Shown here in pieces: positions 6,816 through 13,726 of a stretch of 19,748 nt of DNA. The notes beneath the pieces were generated by a model. The model searched no databases and was not told the origin of the DNA. It saw only the letters and a list, made by a program, of their open reading frames with translations. The DNA comes from an uncultured Eggerthellaceae bacterium (GTDB lineage: Bacteria; Actinomycetota; Coriobacteriia; Coriobacteriales; Eggerthellaceae). The DNA lies in contig CAJUQK010000031.1 in the NCBI GenBank assembly GCA_910588205.1, positions 1 to 19,748 of the forward strand, read 5' to 3'. Position 1 is the stretch's first letter. The number at the start of each line of letters is the position of its first letter. The translations under genes and the position numbers were made by a program.

Positions 6816-7125
6816 CCATCTCGCCCATCTTCTCCACACTGATCTGATGAGCTGCTTCGAGGTACCCGATCTGCAGAGCCACTGTTTGGCCGATTGTTTT
6901 CGCTCTGGATGCGAGTCACCCCGAAGCCACGAGAACACCATACCCAGCGCATCTGACAGATGTTTGGCAGATGCGCTGCCTTTCGCGACCATGGTTCTAT
7001 CAATATCCTTACGCTATCGTCCAAGGATCCTCTTGATCCTTACATGAGAAAGGGCGCCTCTCAGCGCCCTTTCACCTTCGATCTGTCAGATTCCTTCATC
7101 TGGGGAACCGGTATGATCTCCGCCG
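6816..7125. other. Gene-free gap with hairpins upstream of the rpsF operon
   Basis: No supported gene. It holds three inverted repeats: CAGCGCATCTG/CAGATGCGCTG (6945-6955 with 6968-6978, 12-nt loop), AAGGATC/GATCCTT (7023-7029 with 7035-7041), and a terminator-like stem at 7049-7072. CAGATG occurs both in the loop and in the right arm of the first one, so the left arm has two alternative partners. Short open frames here lack ribosome sites and family features. Confidence 0.55.
7049..7072 (-). terminator. Terminator hairpin after the 168-aa gene
   Basis: AAAGGGCGC (7049-7057) pairs with GCGCCCTTT (7064-7072), loop of six. It lies 54 bases after the stop of the minus-strand gene at 7126-7632 and separates it from the rpsF operon. 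The A/T flanks of the stem make it usable in either direction. Confidence 0.65.
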
Positions 7126-7632
7126 TTAATCCTCGAGCACGTCCGTGTAGCGGGCGTCTATCTCTCCTTCGGAATATTCTGTGGCATCCCGCAGGTTGTC
7201 CATGAAGTTCGGAGCCTTCCCTATGTAAGAAGGGCTGTCATTGAACTGCGGCTTCCCATCAGGGCCAACGGTGTAGAGCAGGCCGATGGCATAGCCATCA
7301 GCATCTCCTGGAATGCCTCCTTCGGAGATGATGGCATCCTTCACGCCTTCGCTGGTCTCAACATACCCGTCATAGCAGAAGGCATAAGCCGAAGCCCCGC
7401 GTGCTCCCTGCACCGTATGCTGAGCTAGAGTGAAGCATTCTTGGGCCTCTTTGCCCGGATGGGTCTCGATGAATACGCTCTCATGGACCACCAAGCAGGT
7501 GAATGGGGTGATCTCATCCCCCGTTTCCATCTTCTGTTTGCCTTCGTCAATGGCATACAGCAGCACACGCTCAAGGATCTCAGGCATCTGAGGGACTTCG
7601 GTCCCCGGATTCTCAACAGTACGGTCAGCCAT
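7126..7632 (-). CDS. Hypothetical cytosolic protein, 168 aa
   Basis: I do not recognise a family. The start MADRTVENPG is chosen because AGGAGG stands six bases upstream; a longer reading begins five codons earlier but would use the ribosome site as coding. There is no signal peptide or membrane segment. The protein is acidic, with predicted mixed alpha/beta character: EILERVLLYAIDEGKQKM (helix) and FTCLVVHESVFIETHP (strands), then ASAYAFCYDGYVET and DGYAIGLLYTVGPDG, and it ends YTDVLED. The alternating strands and the two Cys (about 50 and 69 in the first half) do not point to a catalytic site I know. It is monocistronic, between a terminator and the tRNA region. Codon use looks like its neighbours. 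Confidence 0.75.
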   Translation of the reverse strand: MADRTVENPGTEVPQMPEILERVLLYAIDEGKQKMETGDEITPFTCLVVHESVFIETHPGKEAQECFTLAQHTVQGARGASAYAFCYDGYVETSEGVKDAIISEGGIPGDADGYAIGLLYTVGPDGKPQFNDSPSYIGKAPNFMDNLRDATEYSEGEIDARYTDVLED

Positions 7633-7827
7633 GGGCCCTCCTCGCACAGGGTGGACTGGTTTTCCACGATTCGATGGTTCATCCTAGTTTAATCCATGTG
7701 CAAACAGCAATCTTCCAATGTGGATGAATGATTACTTCCTTTAGGCGTGTGGATTCTCAAGAACCTGTTGAAGAGTGGCGTGGCTTTGGTTTATACTTCT
7801 GCGTTGCTGATCGCAGCCGCTGAACAC
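7633..7827. other. Intergenic region before the tRNA-Ser pair
   Basis: Holds the start region of the leftward 168-aa gene and the promoter of the rightward tRNA-Ser(GGA). No further gene was seen. Confidence 0.5.
7768..7797 (+). promoter_or_regulatory. Promoter of tRNA-Ser(GGA)
   Basis: TTGAAG (7768-7773), 18 bases, TATACT (7792-7797). The predicted start near 7804 lies about 24 bases before the mature tRNA end, a normal 5' leader length. Confidence 0.6.
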
Positions 7828-7919
7828 GGAGAGGTGTCCGAGCTGGCCGAAGGAGCACGATTGGAAATCGTGTATGCGCCAAAAGCGTATCCAGGGTTCA
7901 AATCCCTGCCTCTCCGCCA
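7828..7919 (+). tRNA. tRNA-Ser (anticodon GGA)
   Basis: A class II tRNA with a long variable arm. The acceptor GGAGAGG (7828-7834) pairs with CCTCTCC (7909-7915), followed by discriminator G and an encoded CCA (7917-7919). The anticodon stem CACGA/TCGTG encloses TT-GGA-AA, anticodon at 7863-7865, reading UCC/UCU. The variable arm TATGC/GCGTA and T arm CAGGG-TTCAAAT-CCCTG are intact. It has its own promoter upstream. Confidence 0.97.
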
Positions 7920-7928
7920 CTTTTATCT

Positions 7929-7958
7929 ATTACGCGGCCGCGATGCGGACCGCGTAAT
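7929..7958 (+). terminator. Hairpin after tRNA-Ser(GGA)
   Basis: ATTACGCGG (7929-7937) pairs perfectly with CCGCGTAAT (7950-7958). It starts ten bases after the encoded CCA, just past a short T-rich run (7921-7928). It is a likely end of the tRNA transcript, although no T-tract follows the stem. Confidence 0.45.
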
Positions 7959-8115
7959 GAATTGACGCTGCGGCTTCTTCTGACACACAATCTTATCCCT
8001 TCTGCGCTTGCCCTCACAGCCCATAGGCTGCTCGGCCGCGCAGCGGACGAATCTCGTGCACCAGAAGAACCCTCGCTAGCTTTACCAATACCGCTGCATA
8101 TCCAAGAACGTCTTG

Positions 8116-8124
8116 TGGCATAAT
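8116..8124 (+). promoter_or_regulatory. Extended -10 promoter of tRNA-Ser(CGA)
   Basis: TGG-CATAAT (8116-8124) gives an extended -10 element 13 bases before the mature tRNA. No good -35 is visible. The second tRNA thus seems transcribed separately from the first. Confidence 0.45.
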
Positions 8125-8137
8125 TACGAGACTTTGC

Positions 8138-8230
8138 GGAGAGGTGGCAGAGCGGTTGAATGCGGCGGTCTCGAAAACCGTTATGCCGTGTTAAGCGGTA
8201 TCCAGGGTTCGAATCCCTGCCTCTCCGCCA
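8138..8230 (+). tRNA. tRNA-Ser (anticodon CGA)
   Basis: A second class II tRNA. The acceptor GGAGAGG (8138-8144) pairs with CCTCTCC (8220-8226); discriminator G and encoded CCA follow. The anticodon loop is CT-CGA-AA with the anticodon at 8172-8174, reading UCG. The stem is GCGGT/ACCGT with one G-T pair. The variable arm TGCCG/CGGTA and the T arm CAGGG-TTCGAAT-CCCTG are intact. Its 3' end is repeated exactly downstream, as described under the direct repeat at 8210-8434. Confidence 0.97.
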
Positions 8231-8434
8231 GTACATGATGCTACCCCGAACCCCATGCTTGCGCATAGAGTACCTACCCGCTAGGGATGAGAACCCGTAG
8301 GGTTCGACTGCGGGTGTATCCTCTGGATACCCGCAGTCGCGAGGGTCAAGGTGTCGCGAAGCGACTGAGCAAAAGATCGCGAAGCGATGTTTTGCGGAAA
8401 CTTGACGCGAGCGAATCCCTGCCTCTCCGCCAGT
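8210..8434 (+). repeat. tRNA-Ser 3'-end direct repeat pair (att-like)
   Basis: A 23-nt sequence starting in the T loop of tRNA-Ser(CGA) and running through the CCA plus GT (8210-8232) recurs exactly at 8412-8434. The second copy is not part of any tRNA: the upstream tRNA arms are missing. Such duplication of a tRNA 3' end is what tyrosine-recombinase integration at a tRNA leaves (attL and attR). The 179 bases between the copies carry no integrase. They may be a decayed or minimal element. Confidence 0.7.
8291..8406. other. Nested inverted repeats, possible structured RNA or minimal element
   Basis: Between the two tRNA-end copies lie GAACCC-GTA-GGGTTC (8291-8305), a 14-bp stem with a 2-nt bulge built on GACTGCGGG/CCCGCAGTC (8306-8338), and an outer stem GTCAAG/CTTGAC (8345-8350 with 8401-8406). 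The outer stem encloses GTCGC-GAA-GCGAC (8353-8365) and a longer hairpin GCAAAA..ATCGC-GAA-GCGAT..TTTTGC (8369-8395, one G-G mismatch). This would fold as a three-way junction. The 11-mer TCGCGAAGCGA occurs twice. No open frame with a ribosome site is present. Confidence 0.6.
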
Positions 8435-8463
8435 CTGCACAAGATCACCTCCATTGCGCTATC

Positions 8464-8483
8464 GGGTCGATCTTGATCGACCC
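8464..8483. repeat. GATC-centred palindrome
   Basis: GGGTCGATC-TT-GATCGACCC is a perfect 9-bp stem, followed by CCTACG. Similar stems occur at 17261-17281, 19546-19563 and 19597-19616, so it looks like one member of a dispersed extragenic repeat. Confidence 0.55.
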
Positions 8484-8552
8484 CTACGAACCTTCCCTGA
8501 AGAAGCCCTCGGGTTCGACTGCGTTCGCCCTTTCTCATCAATCTGTTCCATC

Positions 8553-8573
8553 TGTTATAGTATAGATATAACA
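8553..8573 (+). promoter_or_regulatory. Extended -10 promoter overlapped by an inverted-repeat operator
   Basis: TGTTATA (8553-8559) and TATAACA (8567-8573) are perfect inverted arms around 7 bases. The same bases contain TGT-TATAGT (8553-8561), an extended -10 element, 42 bases before the ABC gene's AAGGAGG site. A repressor bound here would block polymerase. The GntR-type regulator encoded third in the operon is the natural candidate, as YtrA-type repressors usually control their own ABC operon. The pairing is an inference. Confidence 0.6.
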
Positions 8574-8615
8574 ACACATCATCTCACCATAGGGACCTGA
8601 AGGAGGAGCCACACC

Positions 8616-9371
8616 ATGGGGAATGAGCGCAGGACAGAACGACCCATCCTAGTCGTGAAGGATGTCACGAGGGTATTCGGAGAGAAGCGTGCATTGGACG
8701 GCGTATCCTTAGAGGTCTCTGCCGGATGCATCTTCGGATTCGTGGGACCCAACGGTGCCGGTAAGACGACGCTCATCCGCTCTATCGTGGGTGTGGCCAA
8801 GCCCGATTCAGGAGACATCCGCATTGCTGGGCAGTCGGTCATCACCGATGCCCTCGCCTGCAAGCGCCTGATCGCCTACGTTCCCGACAACCCTGACATC
8901 TACGAATTCCTAACCGGTATGCAGTACCTGGATTACATGGCAGACATCTTCGAAGTGCCCGCTGACCTTCGCGCTCAGCGTATCGATGCCTATGCAGAGC
9001 GGCTGGGCATTGCCGATGACCTAGGAAGCCTCATTTCCGCCTACTCCCATGGCATGCGCCAAAAGCTCGTGCTCATCGGTGCGTTCCTGCACGAACCGCT
9101 TCTCCTGGTCCTGGATGAACCTTTCGTCGGTCTTGATCCCGAAGCGTCCTTCCATATGAAGGAGATGCTGCGTGAATTGGCCGCACGTGGCTCCGCCATC
9201 TTCTTCTCCAGCCATGTGCTGGAAGTGGTAGAGAAGCTCTGCGACGAGATAGCCATCATCAAGAACGGTCGCATCCAAGCCGCTGGCCCCACTGCCAGCG
9301 TTGTCGGTGACGATAGCCTGGAAGAGGTGTTCCTTGATATGGTGGACCAGAGCGAAGAGGTGCTTCGATGA
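8616..9371 (+). CDS. ABC exporter ATP-binding protein
   Basis: A 251-aa cytosolic ATPase that should power the permease encoded next. Motifs in order: Walker A GPNGAGKTT (44-52); YVPDNPDIYEFLTG (88-101), where the usual Q-loop glutamine is not obvious; a degenerate signature YSHGMRQK (143-150); Walker B LLLVLDEP (162-169) with catalytic Glu; the D-loop; and switch His200 in SSH. It starts with ATG after AAGGAGGAG at ideal spacing. It overlaps the permease gene by four bases (ATGA). The operon also contains a YtrA-type GntR repressor, an arrangement often tied to cell-envelope stress or antimicrobial export. The substrate cannot be told from the sequence. Confidence 0.93.
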   Translation: MGNERRTERPILVVKDVTRVFGEKRALDGVSLEVSAGCIFGFVGPNGAGKTTLIRSIVGVAKPDSGDIRIAGQSVITDALACKRLIAYVPDNPDIYEFLTGMQYLDYMADIFEVPADLRAQRIDAYAERLGIADDLGSLISAYSHGMRQKLVLIGAFLHEPLLLVLDEPFVGLDPEASFHMKEMLRELAARGSAIFFSSHVLEVVEKLCDEIAIIKNGRIQAAGPTASVVGDDSLEEVFLDMVDQSEEVLR

Positions 9372-10936
9372 GGCCCCTCACTCTTCTGCTGAAGGTCCAG
9401 TTCCTCGGACTCTTCGGCATCAATAAGCGCCTCCACGAGGACGGCCGCAAGACGAAGCAAGTGCTGGGCATCATCTGCCTCATTGCAGCGTTCATCGGTG
9501 CTGCCGTCATCGCGTACATGGCCTGCGTGGCCCAGTCCATGCTGTCGCTTGGTCTGGGAGCATACATCCCCGCGCTCGGCGTGACCTTGATCGCCATGGC
9601 GACCATCATCAGCACGTTCGCGAAAGCCAGCGGGACGCTCTTCTCTCTGAAGGACTACGACCTGGTCATGTCGCTCCCCGTTCCCGTATCCACCGTGGTG
9701 CTCTCTCGGCTCATCCCGCTCTATGGGCTGAGCATGCTCTTCGGCATCATGGCAATGGCTCCGATGATGGTGGTCTATTCCTTGGCCCTCCCGCTCCCTG
9801 CACCCGCCATCCCCTTCACCGCGATCATCATGCTCTTGGCACCCATCGTCCCCATGGCTGTGGCCATCCTTTTGGCCGCCCTGATCGCCATGATCTCTGC
9901 GCGATTCCGGCATGCGAATCTGCTCATGAGTTGCCTGGCTCTTGTCGCGCTCGTTGGTCTCGTAGCAGTATCCGTCGCCTTCTCCTCCAGCCCAGAAGGC
10001 CTGGACGGGATAGGAGCCCAGGCCTTCTCTTCTCTGGAGGACATCTATCCGCTGGGTGCCTGGGCAGCGAACGCCATCGTCGCGGGCAACCTTGCCGCAT
10101 TTCTCGGATTCGTTGGCCTTTCGGTGGGCATTGGATTCATTGTCGTCGTCACTCTGACCAAGCTCTTCGCATCCGTGAACCAGCGGCTCATGTCCAGCAG
10201 TCCTCGAGCGTCTGCCGCCAAGGCCGCAGTCCAAAAGCCACGCACGCCCTTCCGAGCGCTCTTGGCGAAGGAAGGTCGTCTGCTCACCGCTACCCCTATC
10301 TACTTCCTGAATGCATGCATGGGATTCGCCCTTGCTCTGGTAGCTGGTATCGCGGCAGCAACCTTCGCCGCCACCGGGACCCCTCCCATGGATGCCATAC
10401 CGGAGGAGCTGAGACCCCTCATCATGCTCTTCCTTCCGTGGCCCTTCGCCTTCATGCTCAGCATCGCTTCAACGACCACCGCGTCGGTGTCCTTGGAGGG
10501 GAAGGCACACTGGCTGATGCTCACCGCTCCCGTGCCCGACCAGGTGCTCTTAGGGTCGAAGCTCGCCTTCGACCTGATGATCGCCATCCCCATCGCCCTC
10601 GTCAGCAGCACACTCGTGGCCGTGGCATTCAGTCTTGACGCCCTCTCCGCAGGTGCGTTCGTCCTCTGCACCACCTCCGCCGCTCTCCTGTCTGCGACAA
10701 TGGGGCTCGCCCTAGATATGAGACACCCGAGCTTCGATTGGACAAGCCCGTATGAGCCAGTCAAACGCGGGATCCCTGTGATGGTCACCGTCCTGGGAGG
10801 CACCGTGTTCACCATCCTGGGATTCGTAGGCACAGCGCTCTTCGGACAGGTGGGCACCTTCGCCATAGCCGTTGTTGGGATCGTCGTGTCTGGGATGCTC
10901 TGGAAGCAAACCGTGAAAACCAACGCCATCGGATGA
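9368..10936 (+). CDS. ABC exporter permease
   Basis: A 522-aa integral membrane protein with about a dozen hydrophobic segments in two similar halves. The first half has LKDYDLVMSLPVP (94-106) after two helices. The second begins with KEGRLLTATPIYFLN (301-315), followed by SLEGKAHWLMLTAPVP (375-390) and DMRHPSFDW (450-458). I recall these cytosolic elements from a large bacterial ABC-2-like permease family usually annotated only as putative ABC transporter permease; that assignment is from memory. It would form the channel for the ATPase encoded just before it, with which it overlaps by four bases. No substrate is indicated. The reverse strand also has a long open frame here, which is a composition artefact. 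Confidence 0.88.
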   Translation: MRPLTLLLKVQFLGLFGINKRLHEDGRKTKQVLGIICLIAAFIGAAVIAYMACVAQSMLSLGLGAYIPALGVTLIAMATIISTFAKASGTLFSLKDYDLVMSLPVPVSTVVLSRLIPLYGLSMLFGIMAMAPMMVVYSLALPLPAPAIPFTAIIMLLAPIVPMAVAILLAALIAMISARFRHANLLMSCLALVALVGLVAVSVAFSSSPEGLDGIGAQAFSSLEDIYPLGAWAANAIVAGNLAAFLGFVGLSVGIGFIVVVTLTKLFASVNQRLMSSSPRASAAKAAVQKPRTPFRALLAKEGRLLTATPIYFLNACMGFALALVAGIAAATFAATGTPPMDAIPEELRPLIMLFLPWPFAFMLSIASTTTASVSLEGKAHWLMLTAPVPDQVLLGSKLAFDLMIAIPIALVSSTLVAVAFSLDALSAGAFVLCTTSAALLSATMGLALDMRHPSFDWTSPYEPVKRGIPVMVTVLGGTVFTILGFVGTALFGQVGTFAIAVVGIVVSGMLWKQTVKTNAIG

Positions 10937-10952
10937 TGTGAGGAGAGCTGCC

Positions 10953-11495
10953 ATGATCTTAAACATAGACCAGCGCTCGGAAGCGCCTTTGTACCTCCAG
11001 ATCCGCGATCAGATCATCGGAGCCATCGCCCGAGGTGAGCTTACTCCAGGAGACGCCCTCCCTAGCGTGCGGTCGCTCGCCAGTGACCTAGGCATCAACC
11101 TCCACACCGTCAACAAGGCCTATGCGGTCCTGCGTGACGAAGGATACGTGCTCATGCGTGGGCGCTCAGGTGCATACATCGCCGACCCCTGTGACGATGA
11201 TCGTGCCGATACGGCCCAGGCTGCGCTTGCTCGCATGGAGGATGACCTCTTCGAACTTGCCCTGGCCCACCGCGCTCGGGGAGGGTCTCGCGGAGCGTTC
11301 CTGGAATGCGCGGCCGCCCAGGCCACACGGGCTTATGACATCCTTGACCGGCCCGAGGCCGCACGGAGCACATCCATGGACAAGGCCTCGAAGAGGGGCC
11401 TGCGCAGTGCCCGCGAAGAGAGCGGCGGCCTCCTCCAAGGCGATGCATCATCTACCTCCATTGCCACGGGTACCGCAGGCACAGCGAAGGCGTGA
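10953..11495 (+). CDS. GntR-family regulator, YtrA type
   Basis: A 180-aa transcription regulator. Residues 1-77 form the GntR winged helix: APLYLQIRDQIIGAIARGEL, then LPSVRSLASDLGINLHTVNKAY and GYVLMRGRSGAYI. The effector part is short, as in YtrA proteins, which have little beyond two helices. The last 50 residues are an Ala/Gly/Ser/Thr-rich tail, so the protein is longer than the usual 120-130 aa. ATG at 10953 is chosen because AGGAG lies seven bases upstream; an upstream GTG at 10938 is less likely. It follows the permease by 16 bases. It probably represses this operon through the inverted repeat on the promoter at 8553-8573. Confidence 0.9.
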   Translation: MILNIDQRSEAPLYLQIRDQIIGAIARGELTPGDALPSVRSLASDLGINLHTVNKAYAVLRDEGYVLMRGRSGAYIADPCDDDRADTAQAALARMEDDLFELALAHRARGGSRGAFLECAAAQATRAYDILDRPEAARSTSMDKASKRGLRSAREESGGLLQGDASSTSIATGTAGTAKA

Positions 11496-11502
11496 TGCTC
11501 TG

Positions 11503-12633
11503 ATGGATGCTCCTTCGTTCCTCTTCATCGCCTATGGGTTCCTGACAAGCCTCGTGTTCGTCTTGGGGATGCTGCTGGCGTTCATGCCCTATCTGATGCG
11601 CCGCCAAGAGTGCTTCGCGGTCACGATTCCTGCAGCCGCCGCCCTTGACCCTTACCTACGTCAGCTGAAGCGCCGCTTCGCTCTCATCATGGGCGCGCTC
11701 ACCCTCGTGCTCTTCGCCATAGCGTTGCTCCTCTTGGCAACCGGAGCCGACACGGAATGGGATGGCCTGGATTGGCTCATCCCGAGCGCAGATGCAGTGC
11801 TGCTCGTCGCCTATTACCTGCTCATGCTCTTCTTTCGCCGCAAGGTGCAAGCCTACAAGCAGGAGCAGGGCTGGAGCGCCGCTTCTCAGAGGTCATCGGC
11901 CATCATCGGCTCAGAAGCCGTCTCTCAGATATCCCTACGATGGAACCTTCTCTACCTCCTGGTCATGGTAGCCACGCTCATCGCAGGCATCCTCTGCTAT
12001 CCTGCCATGCCCGCCATGATCCCGATGCATATCGGATTCGACGGTGTCGTGAGCGATTGGATGCCGAAAGGGCCAGCAGTCATAGCATTCCCTATGGTGA
12101 TAGAGGGATTCATGGGCGCTTGCTTCACCCTGTGCCATTGGAGCATCAACCGCGCTCGGAAATGGTCTGACCCCAACGCACCCGCAACCTCGGCGCTTGC
12201 CTATGGCCTCTACGCACGAGCATGGAACATCTATCTGCTTGCATTCGGTCTGCTCTTATCCGCCAGCATCGGTACGCTGTTCCTGCTCTCGGCGCTGGGC
12301 ATCGCATCGCTTGCGGTCATGGGGGCAGTCCTCTTCTTCATCATCATCTTCATGGTGGCAGGCGCAATCGGGCTCTCCATCGTCTATGGCCAAGCAGGCT
12401 CCCGCGTGTTCAAGCGCATGCATGCGCCCAAAGGTATGCCCGAGGACGATGACGAGCACTGGAAGGGTGGCATCATCTACTTCAACCCTGATGACGCGAG
12501 CCTCTTCCTACCCGAACGGTTCGGCATCGGCTGGACGCTCAATTGGGCACGACCCGCAGCGTGGGCCCTTGTCGTGGGCTTCATCATCCTCACAGCCGGG
12601 TTCGTAGGCACCATCTTCATCCTCGTCGGCTGA
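11503..12633 (+). CDS. DUF1648/DUF5808-like membrane protein
   Basis: A 376-aa polytopic membrane protein with about eight hydrophobic segments. CYPAMPAMIPMHIGFDG followed by MPKG (165-189) matches the IPxHxxxxGxxDxxxPK signature of DUF1648. The C-terminal EHWKGGIIYFNPDDASLF and ERFGIGWTLN segment matches what I remember of DUF5808. The biochemical role of both is unknown to me. They often accompany GntR regulators, and a SdpI-like immunity role has been suggested for DUF1648 relatives. The start is placed seven bases after the GntR stop. An open frame runs further upstream in another frame of GntR but is not credible. It is the last gene of the operon. Confidence 0.82.
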   Translation: MDAPSFLFIAYGFLTSLVFVLGMLLAFMPYLMRRQECFAVTIPAAAALDPYLRQLKRRFALIMGALTLVLFAIALLLLATGADTEWDGLDWLIPSADAVLLVAYYLLMLFFRRKVQAYKQEQGWSAASQRSSAIIGSEAVSQISLRWNLLYLLVMVATLIAGILCYPAMPAMIPMHIGFDGVVSDWMPKGPAVIAFPMVIEGFMGACFTLCHWSINRARKWSDPNAPATSALAYGLYARAWNIYLLAFGLLLSASIGTLFLLSALGIASLAVMGAVLFFIIIFMVAGAIGLSIVYGQAGSRVFKRMHAPKGMPEDDDEHWKGGIIYFNPDDASLFLPERFGIGWTLNWARPAAWALVVGFIILTAGFVGTIFILVG

Positions 12634-12636
12634 GGA

Positions 12637-12655
12637 AGCCCTCACTCAAAGGGCT
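12637..12655. terminator. Bidirectional terminator candidate between convergent genes
   Basis: AGCCCT (12637-12642) pairs with AGGGCT (12650-12655) across a 7-nt loop. The hairpin lies in the eight-base gap between the two convergent genes and overlaps the LysR stop codon. It is short and has no T-tract. Confidence 0.4.
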
Positions 12656-13601
12656 GCTGTCCTGCCAGATACGTTGCGCACCGTGTACGGAAGCACTCCT
12701 TGAAAGCACGCACATAACCGAGGGAACTCTCCGACACGTTAGCATGATCAAGGTAGGCGAAACCGACGAAGAAGCGCGCGGCCCCTTTGATGGATGCGCT
12801 GATGATGGCATCCTTGTCCCGAGAGAGGAAGTCGCTCAAGCCATCGGTGAAGGTCACGGCCTTGCCATCCGCAACATATTCGGAGATGCGGGAGGGGTTC
12901 GACGCGTGCGTGACCACGTTCTGCAAGGGGTGCTCTCGGAACATCTCGCTGATGATGCTGTTGAGCAACGGATCGTTGTAGTACGCCACCGGCAGCTTCG
13001 ATACCTTCTCCAAGGAGAACGCTCCCTTGTCCGGATGGATGAACTGACGCGATCCCGCTAACATGATCTCCGTCTCGAAGAGCGGTTCGAACACCACGTG
13101 GGGAATGCGCTCGAGCTCTTTGCGGCGGGACGAGGGAAGGCCAAGCGCGTACACATGGGTGGCGGTCCCCATCTCAAGAGCAGCAAGGATCTCCGTATAG
13201 GAATGCTCGATGATGGTCACGTCATGCAGCCCTGCCTGGCGCAATTCTCGATCAAGCAGGGAGAACAGCGAATCCGTTACAAAGGCTGCTGCATGCAATG
13301 TGGGAGGGGCTTCCCCGGCCATGCGTCTCGGAGAGGCCATGCGGGCGAACGGCCCCATATCCTCACGCAGAGCATCAAGGTCAGCCAGGCATTGGCGAGC
13401 ATGCGGAGCGAGCGCTCGTCCCGCTGCGCTCAACTTGAGCGTAGCTCCATCTTTCTCGAAGAGGCGACAGCCGAGTTCCTTTTCCAGCGCTTTGATGGCC
13501 TTGCTCAACCCCTGCTGGGACACGAATAGCCGCTTTGACGCTTGGGTGAATGAGCCTGATTCGGCTATCTCCAGAAAGTATGCAAGCGCTTCGAACCTCA
13601 T
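12642..13601 (-). CDS. LysR-family transcriptional regulator
   Basis: A 319-aa LTTR. The N-terminal winged helix reads MRFEALAYFLEIAESGSFTQ then ASKRLFVSQQGLSKAIKALE and LGCRLFEKDG, all classic. Residues from about 90 form the ligand-binding domain with two Rossmann-like lobes; VTDSLFSLLDRELRQ and SVAYYNDPLLNSII-type segments are recognisable but give no ligand. The chosen start follows AGAAG at a proper distance; an ATG two codons earlier is too close to it, and a further 14-codon extension is unsupported. It is divergent from the molybdopterin oxidoreductase, so it probably controls that operon in response to its substrate. It converges on the previous operon with only eight bases between. 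Confidence 0.92.
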   Translation of the reverse strand: MRFEALAYFLEIAESGSFTQASKRLFVSQQGLSKAIKALEKELGCRLFEKDGATLKLSAAGRALAPHARQCLADLDALREDMGPFARMASPRRMAGEAPPTLHAAAFVTDSLFSLLDRELRQAGLHDVTIIEHSYTEILAALEMGTATHVYALGLPSSRRKELERIPHVVFEPLFETEIMLAGSRQFIHPDKGAFSLEKVSKLPVAYYNDPLLNSIISEMFREHPLQNVVTHASNPSRISEYVADGKAVTFTDGLSDFLSRDKDAIISASIKGAARFFVGFAYLDHANVSESSLGYVRAFKECFRTRCATYLAGQQPFE

Positions 13602-13690
13602 GAGCATCTCTTCTCGCAATGAACCTATGGGGCCGTGCGGGGATGCCATCCATGATACGGCAGCTCATCGCTCCGTTCCAGAGGGCTGCT

Positions 13691-13705
13691 ACAACTCGCG
13701 GTTGT
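13691..13705. promoter_or_regulatory. Candidate LysR binding dyad
   Basis: ACAAC-TCGCG-GTTGT is a perfect interrupted dyad centred near 13698, about 64 bases before the predicted start of the oxidoreductase transcript. That is the usual location of the LTTR recognition site. It does not fit T-N11-A exactly. A looser pair GTTCC/GGAAC (13675 and 13712) flanks it. Confidence 0.4.
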
Positions 13706-13726
13706 GCGAGCGGAACTTTTGCCTGT

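Noticed and set aside
7898..8440. Minus-strand open frame of 180 codons over the tRNA region
   Set aside because: It crosses a complete tRNA gene and the repeat copies; no ribosome site.
9041..10234. Minus-strand open frame of 397 codons opposite the ABC genes
   Set aside because: It is hydrophilic, rich in His, Gly, Asp and Arg in a pattern caused by reading membrane-protein codons backwards, and has no credible start.
11122..11502. Upstream extension of the DUF1648-like protein by 127 codons
   Set aside because: It overlaps the GntR gene in another frame; the conserved membrane protein starts at 11503 just after the GntR stop.
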